Part shown: in pieces, positions 1-7,225 of the stretch | Layout: each line of letters starts with the position of its first letter | Position numbering within the stretch: position 1 is the first letter of the stretch | Assembly (NCBI RefSeq): GCF_046233715.1 | Contig: NZ_JBJNRJ010000010.1 | Location: 1-64,000, forward strand | DNA length: 64,000 nt | Origin: Trujillonella humicola | GTDB taxonomy: Bacteria; Actinomycetota; Actinomycetes; Mycobacteriales; Geodermatophilaceae | Reading direction: 5' to 3' | Notes under the pieces: generated by a model | Database searches by the model: none | What the model was told of the DNA's origin: nothing | The model's input: only the letters and a program-made list of their open reading frames with translations | Translations under genes and position numbers: made by a program

Positions 1-319
1 CGGCGAAGAACTCGCTCACCCCCTCCAGCTCACCCGGGCGGCGCTGCTCGTCGTCGCCGTGGGTGTGACGCGGGTCGGGGCGGGCGGCGGCCAGGCCCAG
101 CACCGCCCGCACCCGCAGCCCGGCCAGCATCGCCTCGGCGGCGGTGATCTGCTGCAGCAGCGCCGCGTTCGCCGCCGCCGTCCGGCGCGGCGGCAGCATC
201 TCCGGCAGCGTCTCCGGCACCCACCCCGGATCGGTCGGCAGCGGCTCCACGTCCCGCTCCGGGCCGGCGGCCAGCGGCACCACGGTCACCCCGACCGCGA
301 ACTCCCGCACCCCCGCCAT
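1..319 (-). CDS. DUF222/HNH endonuclease-type protein, 5' part only
   Basis: About 106 N-terminal residues are visible; the gene runs off the left edge. The segment has the look of the DUF222 (13E12 repeat) region that precedes an HNH nuclease domain in many actinobacterial proteins: an alanine-rich helix with ITAAEAMLAGLRVRAVLGLA, then a short charged linker ending in SEFFA. These proteins are often multicopy and linked to mobile repeats in actinobacteria, but the HNH domain lies outside the window, so nuclease function is inferred from family likeness only. The ATG at 317-319 was chosen because it is the first start after the spacer from the ATPase gene; no strong ribosome site is seen. Confidence 0.6.
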   Translation of the reverse strand, partial: MAGVREFAVGVTVVPLAAGPERDVEPLPTDPGWVPETLPEMLPPRRTAAANAALLQQITAAEAMLAGLRVRAVLGLAAARPDPRHTHGDDEQRRPGELEGVSEFFA

Positions 320-425
320 GACCAGCACGCTAGACCCGGGGTACGACAGTTTTCGGGGCGCTGGCCAGCGAGAACAGCGTCCGGTGTGCGCGCCCACGCC
401 GCAGGACCCGGCCGGGAACGCGGCC

Positions 426-3053
426 TCAGCGCACCCGCTCGGCTCCCGGGTGCCGCGGGTCCGACCCGGTGGCGGCCGCACCGGCCCGGCGGCGGGCGGC
501 GAGGGCCTTGACCGCCCCGTCGGCCAGCAGCACCGCGGGCACCGCCAGCAGGGCCACCAGGAGCCCGGCCAGCGGCGGCGGCCGGTGCCCGAGCACGTCG
601 GCGACCGGCGGGACGACGAGCATGCCGACCAGCACGAGCAGCTCGATGCCCACCGCCCACACCAGCAACCGGTTGCCCGCCCAGCCGAGCCGCCAGGCGG
701 GGCGGCTGGTGCTCCGGCACGCGAAGGCGTTGGCGAACTGGCCGAGGACCACGGCGGTGAACGCCGCGCCGGACGCACCCGCCAGGACCCCGGCCGGGAC
801 GTCTGCCCCGTACGACCAGCCCGCCGCCAGCAGCACGGTCAGGAAGGCGCCCATGGCGACGGTGGCCTCCACCGGTCCGAGCACCGCCAGCGCCCGCCGC
901 AGCAGCCCCCTGTCCACGAGCCGGCGGCGCGGTGGCGGGCCGTCCAGGACCCGTGGTGAGGGCGGTTCGGCGCCCAGCGCCAGCGCCGGCAGCAGGTCGG
1001 TGGCGATGTCCAGGCTGAGCACCTGCAGCACCGACAGCGCCAGCGGGATCCCGCCCCCGGTCACCGTGAACACCACGAACGGGGCCAGCTCGGCCACGTT
1101 GTCGGTCAGGTGGTAGGTCAGGAAGCGGCGGATGTTGGCGAACGTCGCCCGGCCCTGGCGGACGGCGGCGACGATCGTCGCGAAGTCGTCGTCGAGCAGC
1201 ACGAGGTCGGCGGCCTGGCGGGCCACGTCGGTCCCGCCCACACCCATCGCGACGCCGATGTCGGCCGCCCGCAGCGCCGGGCCGTCGTTGACGCCGTCCC
1301 CGGTCATGGCGACGACGTGGCCGCGGGCCCGCAGGGCGCTCGCGATCCGCAGCTTGTCCTCGGGCGCCACCCGGCACACCACCGTGCCGTCGGCGTCGAC
1401 CAGCTCGCCGAGGGTGGTGTCGTCGGCGGGCAGGTCCGTGCCGTGCAGCACCCGGCTGGTCCCCTCGCGCCACAGCCCGGTCTGCCGCGCGATGGCCTCG
1501 GCGGTGGGGCCGGAGTCACCGGTCACCATCGCCACCGCGATGCCCGCCCGCCGGCAGTCGGCCAGTGCCGCGTGCACGCTGGGCCGCGGCGGGTCCTCCA
1601 GGCCGATCAGCCCGAGCAGCTCGAGATCGCGCTCGGCGTCCTCCGCGGTGCAGTCCGCGGCCAGGGGGCCCACCCGCCGGGCCACCGCGAGCACCCGCAG
1701 ACCCCGGCTCGCCATGCGCCCGGCCTCGGCCGACGCGGCGGGGTCGGCGGTGCACAGGGGGAGCACGCTGTCCGGGGCCCCCTTGACCGAGAGGACGCCG
1801 TCGTCCCACACCGACATCCGGCGCCGCCGCGGGTCGAAGGGGAACCGCCGCTCGCCCGCGGGCGCCCCGCGGACCGTGCCGCCGACCCCCAGCCGGCGGG
1901 CGAAGGCGTCGATGGCGGCCTCCATGGGATCGCCGACCGCTCCCCAGCCGCCGTCCTCCTCCCGGATGTGCCCGGTGGAGCACAGCGCCGCCGTGCGGGC
2001 GAGCAGGCGTCCCGCGGCGACCGCCGGGGGCGTCCCGTCCACTTCGGCGACCGGGGCGTATCCCTCGCCCCGGACGGTGACGGGGCCGGCGGGGGTCCAC
2101 ACGTCGAGCACGGCCATCCGGTTCTGCGTGAGCGTGCCGGTCTTGTCCGTGCAGATGACCGTCGTCGACCCGAGGGTCTCCACCGACTCCAGCCGGCGCA
2201 CCAGCGCGGAGCGCCCGGCCAGCTGCTGCGCGCTGCGGGCCAGCGAGAGGGTGACCGTGGGCAGCAGCCCCTCGGGGACCAGCGCGACGGTGACGCCGAC
2301 GGCGAACAGGAAGCCGTCGCTCAAGGGGAGGCCGAGCAGGACGCCGGCGCCGAAGCACACGGCTCCGATGCCCAGCGCGAGGACGGTGATCGTGCGGACC
2401 AGCCGGTCCAGCTCGCGCGCCAGCGGCGTCTTCGCCCGCTCGACGCCCCGGGTCAGGGTGGCGAGGGAGGCCAGGCGGGTGTCGCCGGCGACGGCGGTGA
2501 CCACCGCCGTCCCCTCGCCCTCGACCACGAAGCAGCCGGCGGCCGCCGGGTCGCCGGGAGCCTTGCCGACCGGCTCGCTCTCGCCGGTGAGCAGGGCCTC
2601 GTCCACCCGCAGCCCGTGGACGTCGAGCGCCTGCAGGTCCGCGGCCACCCGGTCGCCGGCCTGCAGCACGACGACGTCGCCCACGACGAGGTCCACGGCG
2701 TCGACCTCCTGGCGGCGCCCGTCGCGGACCACGGTGACCCGGTGCGGGACCAGGTCTCGCAGGGCCTGGGCCGCGCGGTCGGCCCGGTACTCCTGCACGA
2801 AGGCGAAGACCCCGTTGAGGACGACGACCACGACGACGGCCACCGCGAGCTGCGGCAGGCCGCCCACGAGGGCCAGCCCCGCCGCGGCCCACAGCAGCAG
2901 GGCGAAGAAGTGCACGAACTGCGCGACCAGCAGCCGCACCGGCGACGGCGGCTGCTCCACGGGCAGCCGGTTGCCGCCCGGCGGGCGCCGCGCCGCCGCC
3001 TCGGCCGACGTGAGGTCGGCCGGCGGGGGGCCGGCCAGGGCGGTGGCGGACAT
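426..3053 (-). CDS. P-type cation-transporting ATPase (P2-like, CtpF type)
   Basis: An 875-residue membrane pump that would use ATP to move a cation across the plasma membrane. All P-type signatures are present: the actuator loop LLTGESEP, the phosphorylation site DKTGTLT with Asp near residue 303, and the hinge TGDGVND. The M4 motif VALVPEGLLP and the M6 stretch SLDIATDLLPALALGAE place it with P2 ATPases (Ca2+, Na+/K+ or H+ type) rather than heavy-metal P1B pumps; there is no N-terminal CxxC metal domain. A C-terminal cation-ATPase membrane region follows. The ATG at 3051-3053 precedes a typical cytosolic leader. CtpF (Rv1997) of M. tuberculosis, a DosR-regulon pump, is the closest family I can name; the ion is not predictable from sequence. 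Confidence 0.9.
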   Translation of the reverse strand: MSATALAGPPPADLTSAEAAARRPPGGNRLPVEQPPSPVRLLVAQFVHFFALLLWAAAGLALVGGLPQLAVAVVVVVVLNGVFAFVQEYRADRAAQALRDLVPHRVTVVRDGRRQEVDAVDLVVGDVVVLQAGDRVAADLQALDVHGLRVDEALLTGESEPVGKAPGDPAAAGCFVVEGEGTAVVTAVAGDTRLASLATLTRGVERAKTPLARELDRLVRTITVLALGIGAVCFGAGVLLGLPLSDGFLFAVGVTVALVPEGLLPTVTLSLARSAQQLAGRSALVRRLESVETLGSTTVICTDKTGTLTQNRMAVLDVWTPAGPVTVRGEGYAPVAEVDGTPPAVAAGRLLARTAALCSTGHIREEDGGWGAVGDPMEAAIDAFARRLGVGGTVRGAPAGERRFPFDPRRRRMSVWDDGVLSVKGAPDSVLPLCTADPAASAEAGRMASRGLRVLAVARRVGPLAADCTAEDAERDLELLGLIGLEDPPRPSVHAALADCRRAGIAVAMVTGDSGPTAEAIARQTGLWREGTSRVLHGTDLPADDTTLGELVDADGTVVCRVAPEDKLRIASALRARGHVVAMTGDGVNDGPALRAADIGVAMGVGGTDVARQAADLVLLDDDFATIVAAVRQGRATFANIRRFLTYHLTDNVAELAPFVVFTVTGGGIPLALSVLQVLSLDIATDLLPALALGAEPPSPRVLDGPPPRRRLVDRGLLRRALAVLGPVEATVAMGAFLTVLLAAGWSYGADVPAGVLAGASGAAFTAVVLGQFANAFACRSTSRPAWRLGWAGNRLLVWAVGIELLVLVGMLVVPPVADVLGHRPPPLAGLLVALLAVPAVLLADGAVKALAARRRAGAAATGSDPRHPGAERVR

Positions 3054-3170
3054 GTCGGCTCCCGTGCTCGGTGGCGGCCCGGTGGCCGGCCGCCCCAGCG
3101 TCGGGCCGCCCGCGGTCCGGGCGCGGCGGCCGGAGGTCACGGGCGCGGGGTCCGGCGGCCCGGGCGGCCA

Positions 3171-3184
3171 GGGTCCTCCGCCCC
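3171..3184 (+). promoter_or_regulatory. DosR-like box (GGGTCCTCCGCCCC)
   Basis: One mismatch to GGGAC-N4-GNCCC, followed by T. It lies in the divergent promoter region between the P-type ATPase and the small glycine-repeat gene. The assignment is by motif likeness and recurrence in the window. Confidence 0.4.
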
Positions 3185-3211
3185 TGCCCGCCCGGGACCG
3201 CGGCCGGGCAC

Positions 3212-3225
3212 CGTCCGGAGGACCC
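3212..3225 (-). promoter_or_regulatory. Weak DosR-like box (GGGTCCTCCGGACG)
   Basis: Read on the minus strand towards the P-type ATPase. It shares the GGGTCCTCC half with the box 40 bp away, but the second half is degenerate. Confidence 0.25.
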
Positions 3226-3248
3226 GTCCCGGCGATCCGGAGGTCCCG

Positions 3249-3515
3249 ATGAGCCCGTCCCGCACGATCCGCGTCCGCCGTCCCGTCACCGTGGGCCCCG
3301 TCGCCGGCGGCCCGGTCGCGCTGCGCGCCGTCGCTGCCGGCGCCCTGGCCCTCGGCGGCTTCGCGGTCGGCACCCTCGTGGTCGGCTCGCTCGCCGTCGG
3401 CCGGCTGGCCGTGGGCCGGGCCGACCTGAAGCGGGTCCGCATCGCCCGCCTGGAGGTGGACGAGCTGGTCGTCCGCTCCGTCACCGGGTGGCCGGCAGCC
3501 GGGCAGGCCGGCTGA
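3249..3515 (+). CDS. Small protein with glycine pentad repeats
   Basis: An 88-residue protein of unknown function. Its middle is a run of five-residue units of the form AVGxL (FAVGT, LVVGS, LAVGR, LAVGR), flanked by a basic N-terminus and a charged C-terminal tail (LKRVRIARLEVDELVVRSV). Such regular glycine/hydrophobic pentads suggest a short beta-solenoid or a membrane-associated ladder; this is inference from spacing alone. The start is well supported by GGAGG eight bases upstream of the ATG. It is divergent from the P-type ATPase and shares its promoter region. Its last 35 bases overlap the convergent PAP2-kinase gene. Confidence 0.7.
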   Translation: MSPSRTIRVRRPVTVGPVAGGPVALRAVAAGALALGGFAVGTLVVGSLAVGRLAVGRADLKRVRIARLEVDELVVRSVTGWPAAGQAG

Positions 3516-5892
3516 CCGGTTCCACCGCCGGGCGGTCCACCGCGGCGCCCACGGCGGCCGGCACCCAGAACAGCAGCACGCGGGTGAGCAGCACCGCCGC
3601 GCACGCGGGGGCCGGCGGCGCACCGAGAGCCGTGAGCAGCAGCACCAGCGCGGCCTCGGCCGCGCCGGGCAGGGCGGTGAGCGGCAGGACGGTCCACACC
3701 AGGCGCAGCGCGGCGTAGCCCGCCACGACCCCCAGGACCGCCGGCCGCCCCCCGGCCGCCTGGAGCGCACAGGCGAGCACGGCGGCCTCCAGCGCGACCA
3801 CCAGGGCCGCCCAGCCCAGCAGCGCGGGCCACCGCGGCGGCAGCCGGTCCGGCCGGACCCAGCCGCGGGGTGCCGCCGGGCCGGCGCGCCGGGCCAGCAC
3901 CTGGGCGGCGGCCACGAGGAGGGCGGCGCCGAGGCCGACCAGCACCGGCCGCAGCACCGCGTCCGGCACCTGCCAGTCCCCGAGCCGGTCCTGGGCGAGG
4001 CCGAGGGCGACCGCGCTGACGAGCACGACCGCGGCGCCGGCCAGGCGACCGGCGACGGTGAGCCCCGCGGCCCGCGCCGCCTGCTCCGGCAGGATCCCCG
4101 CCCGCTCCAGGTAGCGCGCCGCTGCACGGCGCCTCCCGGCGGCGCCGTGCAGCAGCGAGGCGCGGTCGGAGGCGGCCGTGAGGAGCACGGCCCGGCCCAC
4201 GGCGAGGCGCCGGGGGAGCGAGGTGACGACGGCGGCAGCGGCCACCCCGCGGGCCAGCGCGGCCAGCAGCACGGCGCCGCCGAGCCACCGCCACCCACCG
4301 CGCTCGAGGGTGTCGAGCACCGCGGTCCCGGCCAGCACGAGGAACCCGGCGAGGACGACGACGACACCGGCAGCGGCCGCCGCCACCGCCGGGCGCCCGG
4401 CCGGCGGCCAGGCGGGCAGGTCGGGGTCCGGCAGCCCGAGCCGCGCCCGGACCGCCGCGCGCAGCTCGGCCAGCACCTGCGGCCGGCCGGCGAGCCGGTG
4501 GCGGGTCTCGGCGGCGAGGGTCAGCGGCGCCAGCGACGGCAGGGCCGCGCCGACGGGCCGCGCCCCGAGCACCCCGACCGCGGTGTCGACGACGGGGACC
4601 GGGTCCAGCACGCAGGCCAGCGAGCTCAGCAGCTGCGCGACGTCGTCGGCCAGCGAGTCGTCGGAGGCGCCGGTCTCGGCGTTGCCGAAGTCCACCAGCC
4701 ACGGCCTGCGGTCGGTGTCGACCAGCACGCTGGAGGCCACCAGGTCGCGGTGGGCGACCCGGGCGGCGTGCAGCAGGTCGACCTGCTCCCAGACCGCGCG
4801 CAGCAGCTCGGGGGTCACCTCCGCCGGGTCCAGCTCGTCCAGCGGCCGCCCGGTGACGTGCTCCTGGACGACGACGGCGTCCCGGTCGCCGCCGCGCGCG
4901 ACGACGACCTCCGGGACGCGCACCCCCCGGGCGTGCGCGGTCATCGCCGCCACGGCCTCGTGCTCGGCCTGCTGACCCAGCGGCGCCATCGCGTCGGCGT
5001 CCTTGACGTCCCCGGCGGCGAGCAGCCGCCACACCCGGTACAGCCGGTCCCGCTCGCTGCGGTCGGGCTCGAGGTACTTCACGTAGAGCCGGCGGCCGGT
5101 CGCGTCGACGGCGGCGAAGGGGTGCGAGCTGCGTGCCCGGACCGGCGCCGGCCGCACCCGGCTGCCGGGCAGCCCGACCTCGGACAGGAGCGCCTCCACC
5201 CGCGCCGGGCGCACCGTCCGCCGCGGGATGCCGAAGGCCCAGTGCACGAGCGACCCGATCGCCCACCCGAGCGCCAGCCCGCCGACGACGTCGAGGGGCA
5301 GGTGCGCGCCGGCGTAGATCCGCGCCAGCCCGACGCCCCACGCCAGCGCCCAGACCACGTGCCGGCCCCGGCGGGACAGGTAGGGGGCGGCGGCGGTGGC
5401 CAGCGCGGCGGCGACCGCCGAGTGGCCCGAGACGAAGCCGAGGCCGCCGATCGGCCCCTCGTGCAGGACGGTGCCCACCGGCAGGCCGCCGGGCCGCTCG
5501 CGGCCGACCACCGACTTCACCAGGTCCGCGCCGACGTAGGCGAGGAGGCCGGAGACGAGCAGGTCGCGGGCCAGCCTCAGCCGGCGGGTCAGCGCGGCGA
5601 GCCCCGCCAGCACCGGGACGGCGACGACGTTGCCCAGCTGCATCACCACCCACACCGCGGGGAAGACGAGCGCCGGCAGGTCGTTGACCAGCCGGAAGAG
5701 GTCCCGCTCGACGGCCGACAGCTCGCCCTGCCGCGCGAGCAGGAAGCCGATGCCGAGCACGACCGACCCGAGCCCCACGCGGACCAGGTCGGTGCCGCGG
5801 CGGACGACGGGCGCCGGGCCGACCGCGGCCGCGGCCGGCGTGCCCGTGACCGGCGCACCCGGCGTGGGCCGGGTGCCCGCCGAGGCGGTCAC
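3481..5892 (-). CDS. PAP2 phosphatase - kinase-like - LPG-synthase-TM fusion protein
   Basis: An 803-residue three-part membrane protein. Residues 35-220 form a PAP2 lipid phosphatase with all three catalytic motifs: KSVVGRERP (K126, R133), SGHS (155-158) and R191..H197..D201. Residues 230-425 are kinase-like, with LYVKYL for the ATP lysine, HRD at 381-383 and DFG at 401-403, but the catalytic loop reads HRDLVASSV, so the usual Lys and Asn are Val and Ser. Residues 430-795 are a multi-spanning region like the membrane part of lysylphosphatidylglycerol synthases (UPF0104), without a visible aminoacyltransferase domain. A role in phospholipid or polyprenyl-phosphate handling is inferred. It starts with GTG in a GTGA overlap with the upstream DUF998 gene, so the two are probably co-translated. 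Confidence 0.8.
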   Translation of the reverse strand: MTASAGTRPTPGAPVTGTPAAAAVGPAPVVRRGTDLVRVGLGSVVLGIGFLLARQGELSAVERDLFRLVNDLPALVFPAVWVVMQLGNVVAVPVLAGLAALTRRLRLARDLLVSGLLAYVGADLVKSVVGRERPGGLPVGTVLHEGPIGGLGFVSGHSAVAAALATAAAPYLSRRGRHVVWALAWGVGLARIYAGAHLPLDVVGGLALGWAIGSLVHWAFGIPRRTVRPARVEALLSEVGLPGSRVRPAPVRARSSHPFAAVDATGRRLYVKYLEPDRSERDRLYRVWRLLAAGDVKDADAMAPLGQQAEHEAVAAMTAHARGVRVPEVVVARGGDRDAVVVQEHVTGRPLDELDPAEVTPELLRAVWEQVDLLHAARVAHRDLVASSVLVDTDRRPWLVDFGNAETGASDDSLADDVAQLLSSLACVLDPVPVVDTAVGVLGARPVGAALPSLAPLTLAAETRHRLAGRPQVLAELRAAVRARLGLPDPDLPAWPPAGRPAVAAAAAGVVVVLAGFLVLAGTAVLDTLERGGWRWLGGAVLLAALARGVAAAAVVTSLPRRLAVGRAVLLTAASDRASLLHGAAGRRRAAARYLERAGILPEQAARAAGLTVAGRLAGAAVVLVSAVALGLAQDRLGDWQVPDAVLRPVLVGLGAALLVAAAQVLARRAGPAAPRGWVRPDRLPPRWPALLGWAALVVALEAAVLACALQAAGGRPAVLGVVAGYAALRLVWTVLPLTALPGAAEAALVLLLTALGAPPAPACAAVLLTRVLLFWVPAAVGAAVDRPAVEPVSRPARLPATR

Positions 5893-6542
5893 GCCGCACC
5901 CCGCTCACGCCCGGCCGCGAGGGCACTGCCGAGGACCAGCAGCCACAGCAGCACGGGGAAGGCGATCCAGCGCTCGACACCGCCCTCGCCGAGCGCGTCG
6001 AACAGCGCACGGTCGGGGAACAGGTAGTAGCCGACCAGCATGGCCAGCGAGACGGCGCCGAGGACGGCGTGGACCGGCCGCAGCGCCCGGGGTGACAGCG
6101 GGGCGGTCAGCAGGACCGCCAGCGCACCGCTCAGGAAGGCGACGAGGGAGACGACCTCGTGGACGGCCATGACCGTGTTGCCGGGGAAGAGCCCCACGCC
6201 GACGCAGCCCAGCCCGAGCAGCCCGACCGGGACGACGGCGGACCGGCGGGCCGCCGCACGGGCCAGCAGCAGCGCCGCGGCGGCGATCAGCAGGCCGGCG
6301 ACGACCATCGTGACGTTGAAGACGGCGGCCGAGGGCTGGCGCACCACGTCGTCCGGGCGCATCGCGGCGAGGTCGCTGATCGTGTTCCGCTGCGGGTCGT
6401 AGGCCGCGGGGTAGAGGACCTCGGCGGTCATGATCGCGAGGACGGTGGCCGCGCCGGCCGCGAGCAGGAGCAGGCCGGCGACGACCCGGGCACGCGCGCG
6501 GGTCGCGGGTCCGGCCGGGGACGGCCGCTGCAGGACGGACAT
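5889..6542 (-). CDS. DUF998 family membrane protein
   Basis: A 217-residue protein with about six hydrophobic spans and the DUF998 layout: first span, then a loop with YDPQRNTISDL, then further spans including the GLFPGN motif before span four and a C-terminal pair of helices. The function of DUF998 is not known. The ATG at 6540-6542 is preceded by GGAGG at a good distance. Its stop overlaps the start of the PAP2-kinase fusion (GTGA), so it is the first gene of a two-gene operon, transcribed divergently from a USP-like gene across a spacer that contains two DosR-like boxes. Confidence 0.8.
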   Translation of the reverse strand: MSVLQRPSPAGPATRARARVVAGLLLLAAGAATVLAIMTAEVLYPAAYDPQRNTISDLAAMRPDDVVRQPSAAVFNVTMVVAGLLIAAAALLLARAAARRSAVVPVGLLGLGCVGVGLFPGNTVMAVHEVVSLVAFLSGALAVLLTAPLSPRALRPVHAVLGAVSLAMLVGYYLFPDRALFDALGEGGVERWIAFPVLLWLLVLGSALAAGRERGAA

Positions 6543-6621
6543 GGGTGACCTCCGGGTCGGGGGTGCGGCCAGCCTCGGCGGGGCGGCGGGACCCGCGGCA
6601 GGGCACGAGGTCGCGAGCTGC

Positions 6622-6635
6622 GGGACCTCGGTGCC
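6622..6635 (+). promoter_or_regulatory. DosR-like box A (GGGACCTCGGTGCC)
   Basis: It matches GGGAC-N4-GNNCC and lies in the divergent spacer between the DUF998 operon and the USP-like gene. With box B it forms an inverted pair (GGGACCTCGGT and its complement). Confidence 0.4.
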
Positions 6636-6656
6636 GCCGTGCGGCCCTGCCCGGCG

Positions 6657-6670
6657 GTGACCGAGGTCCC
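6657..6670 (-). promoter_or_regulatory. DosR-like box B (GGGACCTCGGTCAC)
   Basis: Minus-strand reading of the second box in the same spacer, 35 bases from box A in opposite orientation and 35 bases before the USP-like start codon. Confidence 0.4.
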
Positions 6671-6705
6671 TGCCGACCGCCCGGTCCGCCCAGCACGGTC
6701 GTCGC

Positions 6706-7149
6706 ATGACGCCCCCGGTCCGCGCCGCAGCCGAGTCGTCGCCCACCGCCGACGCCGGCCACGTGGCCCCGGCGCGCCGGACGCCGTGGCTGCTGGTCCC
6801 GGTCGCGACGCCGTCCACCGAGCCGCCCGCCGCGCTGGTCTGGGCGCTGCAGGAGGCCGCGCTGCGGGAGGCGACCGTGCTGGCCGTGGTGCTCCTGGAC
6901 AGCGGCGTCCCCGACCGGCTGCGCACCACCGCCCTCGCCGCGCTCGACGCGGCGGTCCTGCGCGCGGTCGGTGCCACGGGCGTGCACGGGCGGCACCGCA
7001 CCGCCCTGATGGACCCGCTCGTCTACCAGGCGCTGGTCGCCACCGCGCGCGGCGGCGACCTCGTCGTCGTCCGTCCCGAGGGCAAGACGCTGCTGCGCCC
7101 GGCCGTGCCGCGGCCGGTCGCGCACCGGGCGCTGGCGCGGACGGCCTGA
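6706..7149 (+). CDS. USP-like single-domain protein
   Basis: A 147-residue alpha/beta protein that looks like a reduced universal stress protein domain: a first strand (WLLVPVATP), a helix with WALQEAALREA, a second strand (VLAVVLLD), and a later GGDLVVVRPEGKTLL where USPs carry the ATP-binding G-x2-G-x9-G loop. That loop is not conserved here, so ATP binding is doubtful. A stress-response role is inferred from context: three boxes resembling the DosR element lie around it and full USPs occur nearby. The start ATG has only a weak ribosome site and may be close to the transcript 5' end. Confidence 0.55.
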   Translation: MTPPVRAAAESSPTADAGHVAPARRTPWLLVPVATPSTEPPAALVWALQEAALREATVLAVVLLDSGVPDRLRTTALAALDAAVLRAVGATGVHGRHRTALMDPLVYQALVATARGGDLVVVRPEGKTLLRPAVPRPVAHRALARTA

Positions 7150-7153
7150 CGGC

Positions 7154-7167
7154 AGGACCTCCGGCCC
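7154..7167 (+). promoter_or_regulatory. DosR-like box C (AGGACCTCCGGCCC)
   Basis: One mismatch at the first base of GGGAC-N4-GNCCC. It sits in the short spacer before the kinase/ATPase operon that starts near 7226. Confidence 0.4.
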
Positions 7168-7225
7168 GCCCGGTCGGGCCCCGCGACCCGGGCCGATGGG
7201 ACGTGCCCGGCCCGACGATCGCCCG

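Noticed and set aside
1110..3515. An 800-codon plus-strand open frame ending with the glycine-pentad protein
   Set aside because: Only the last 88 codons have a ribosome site and coding character; the rest is antisense to the P-type ATPase.
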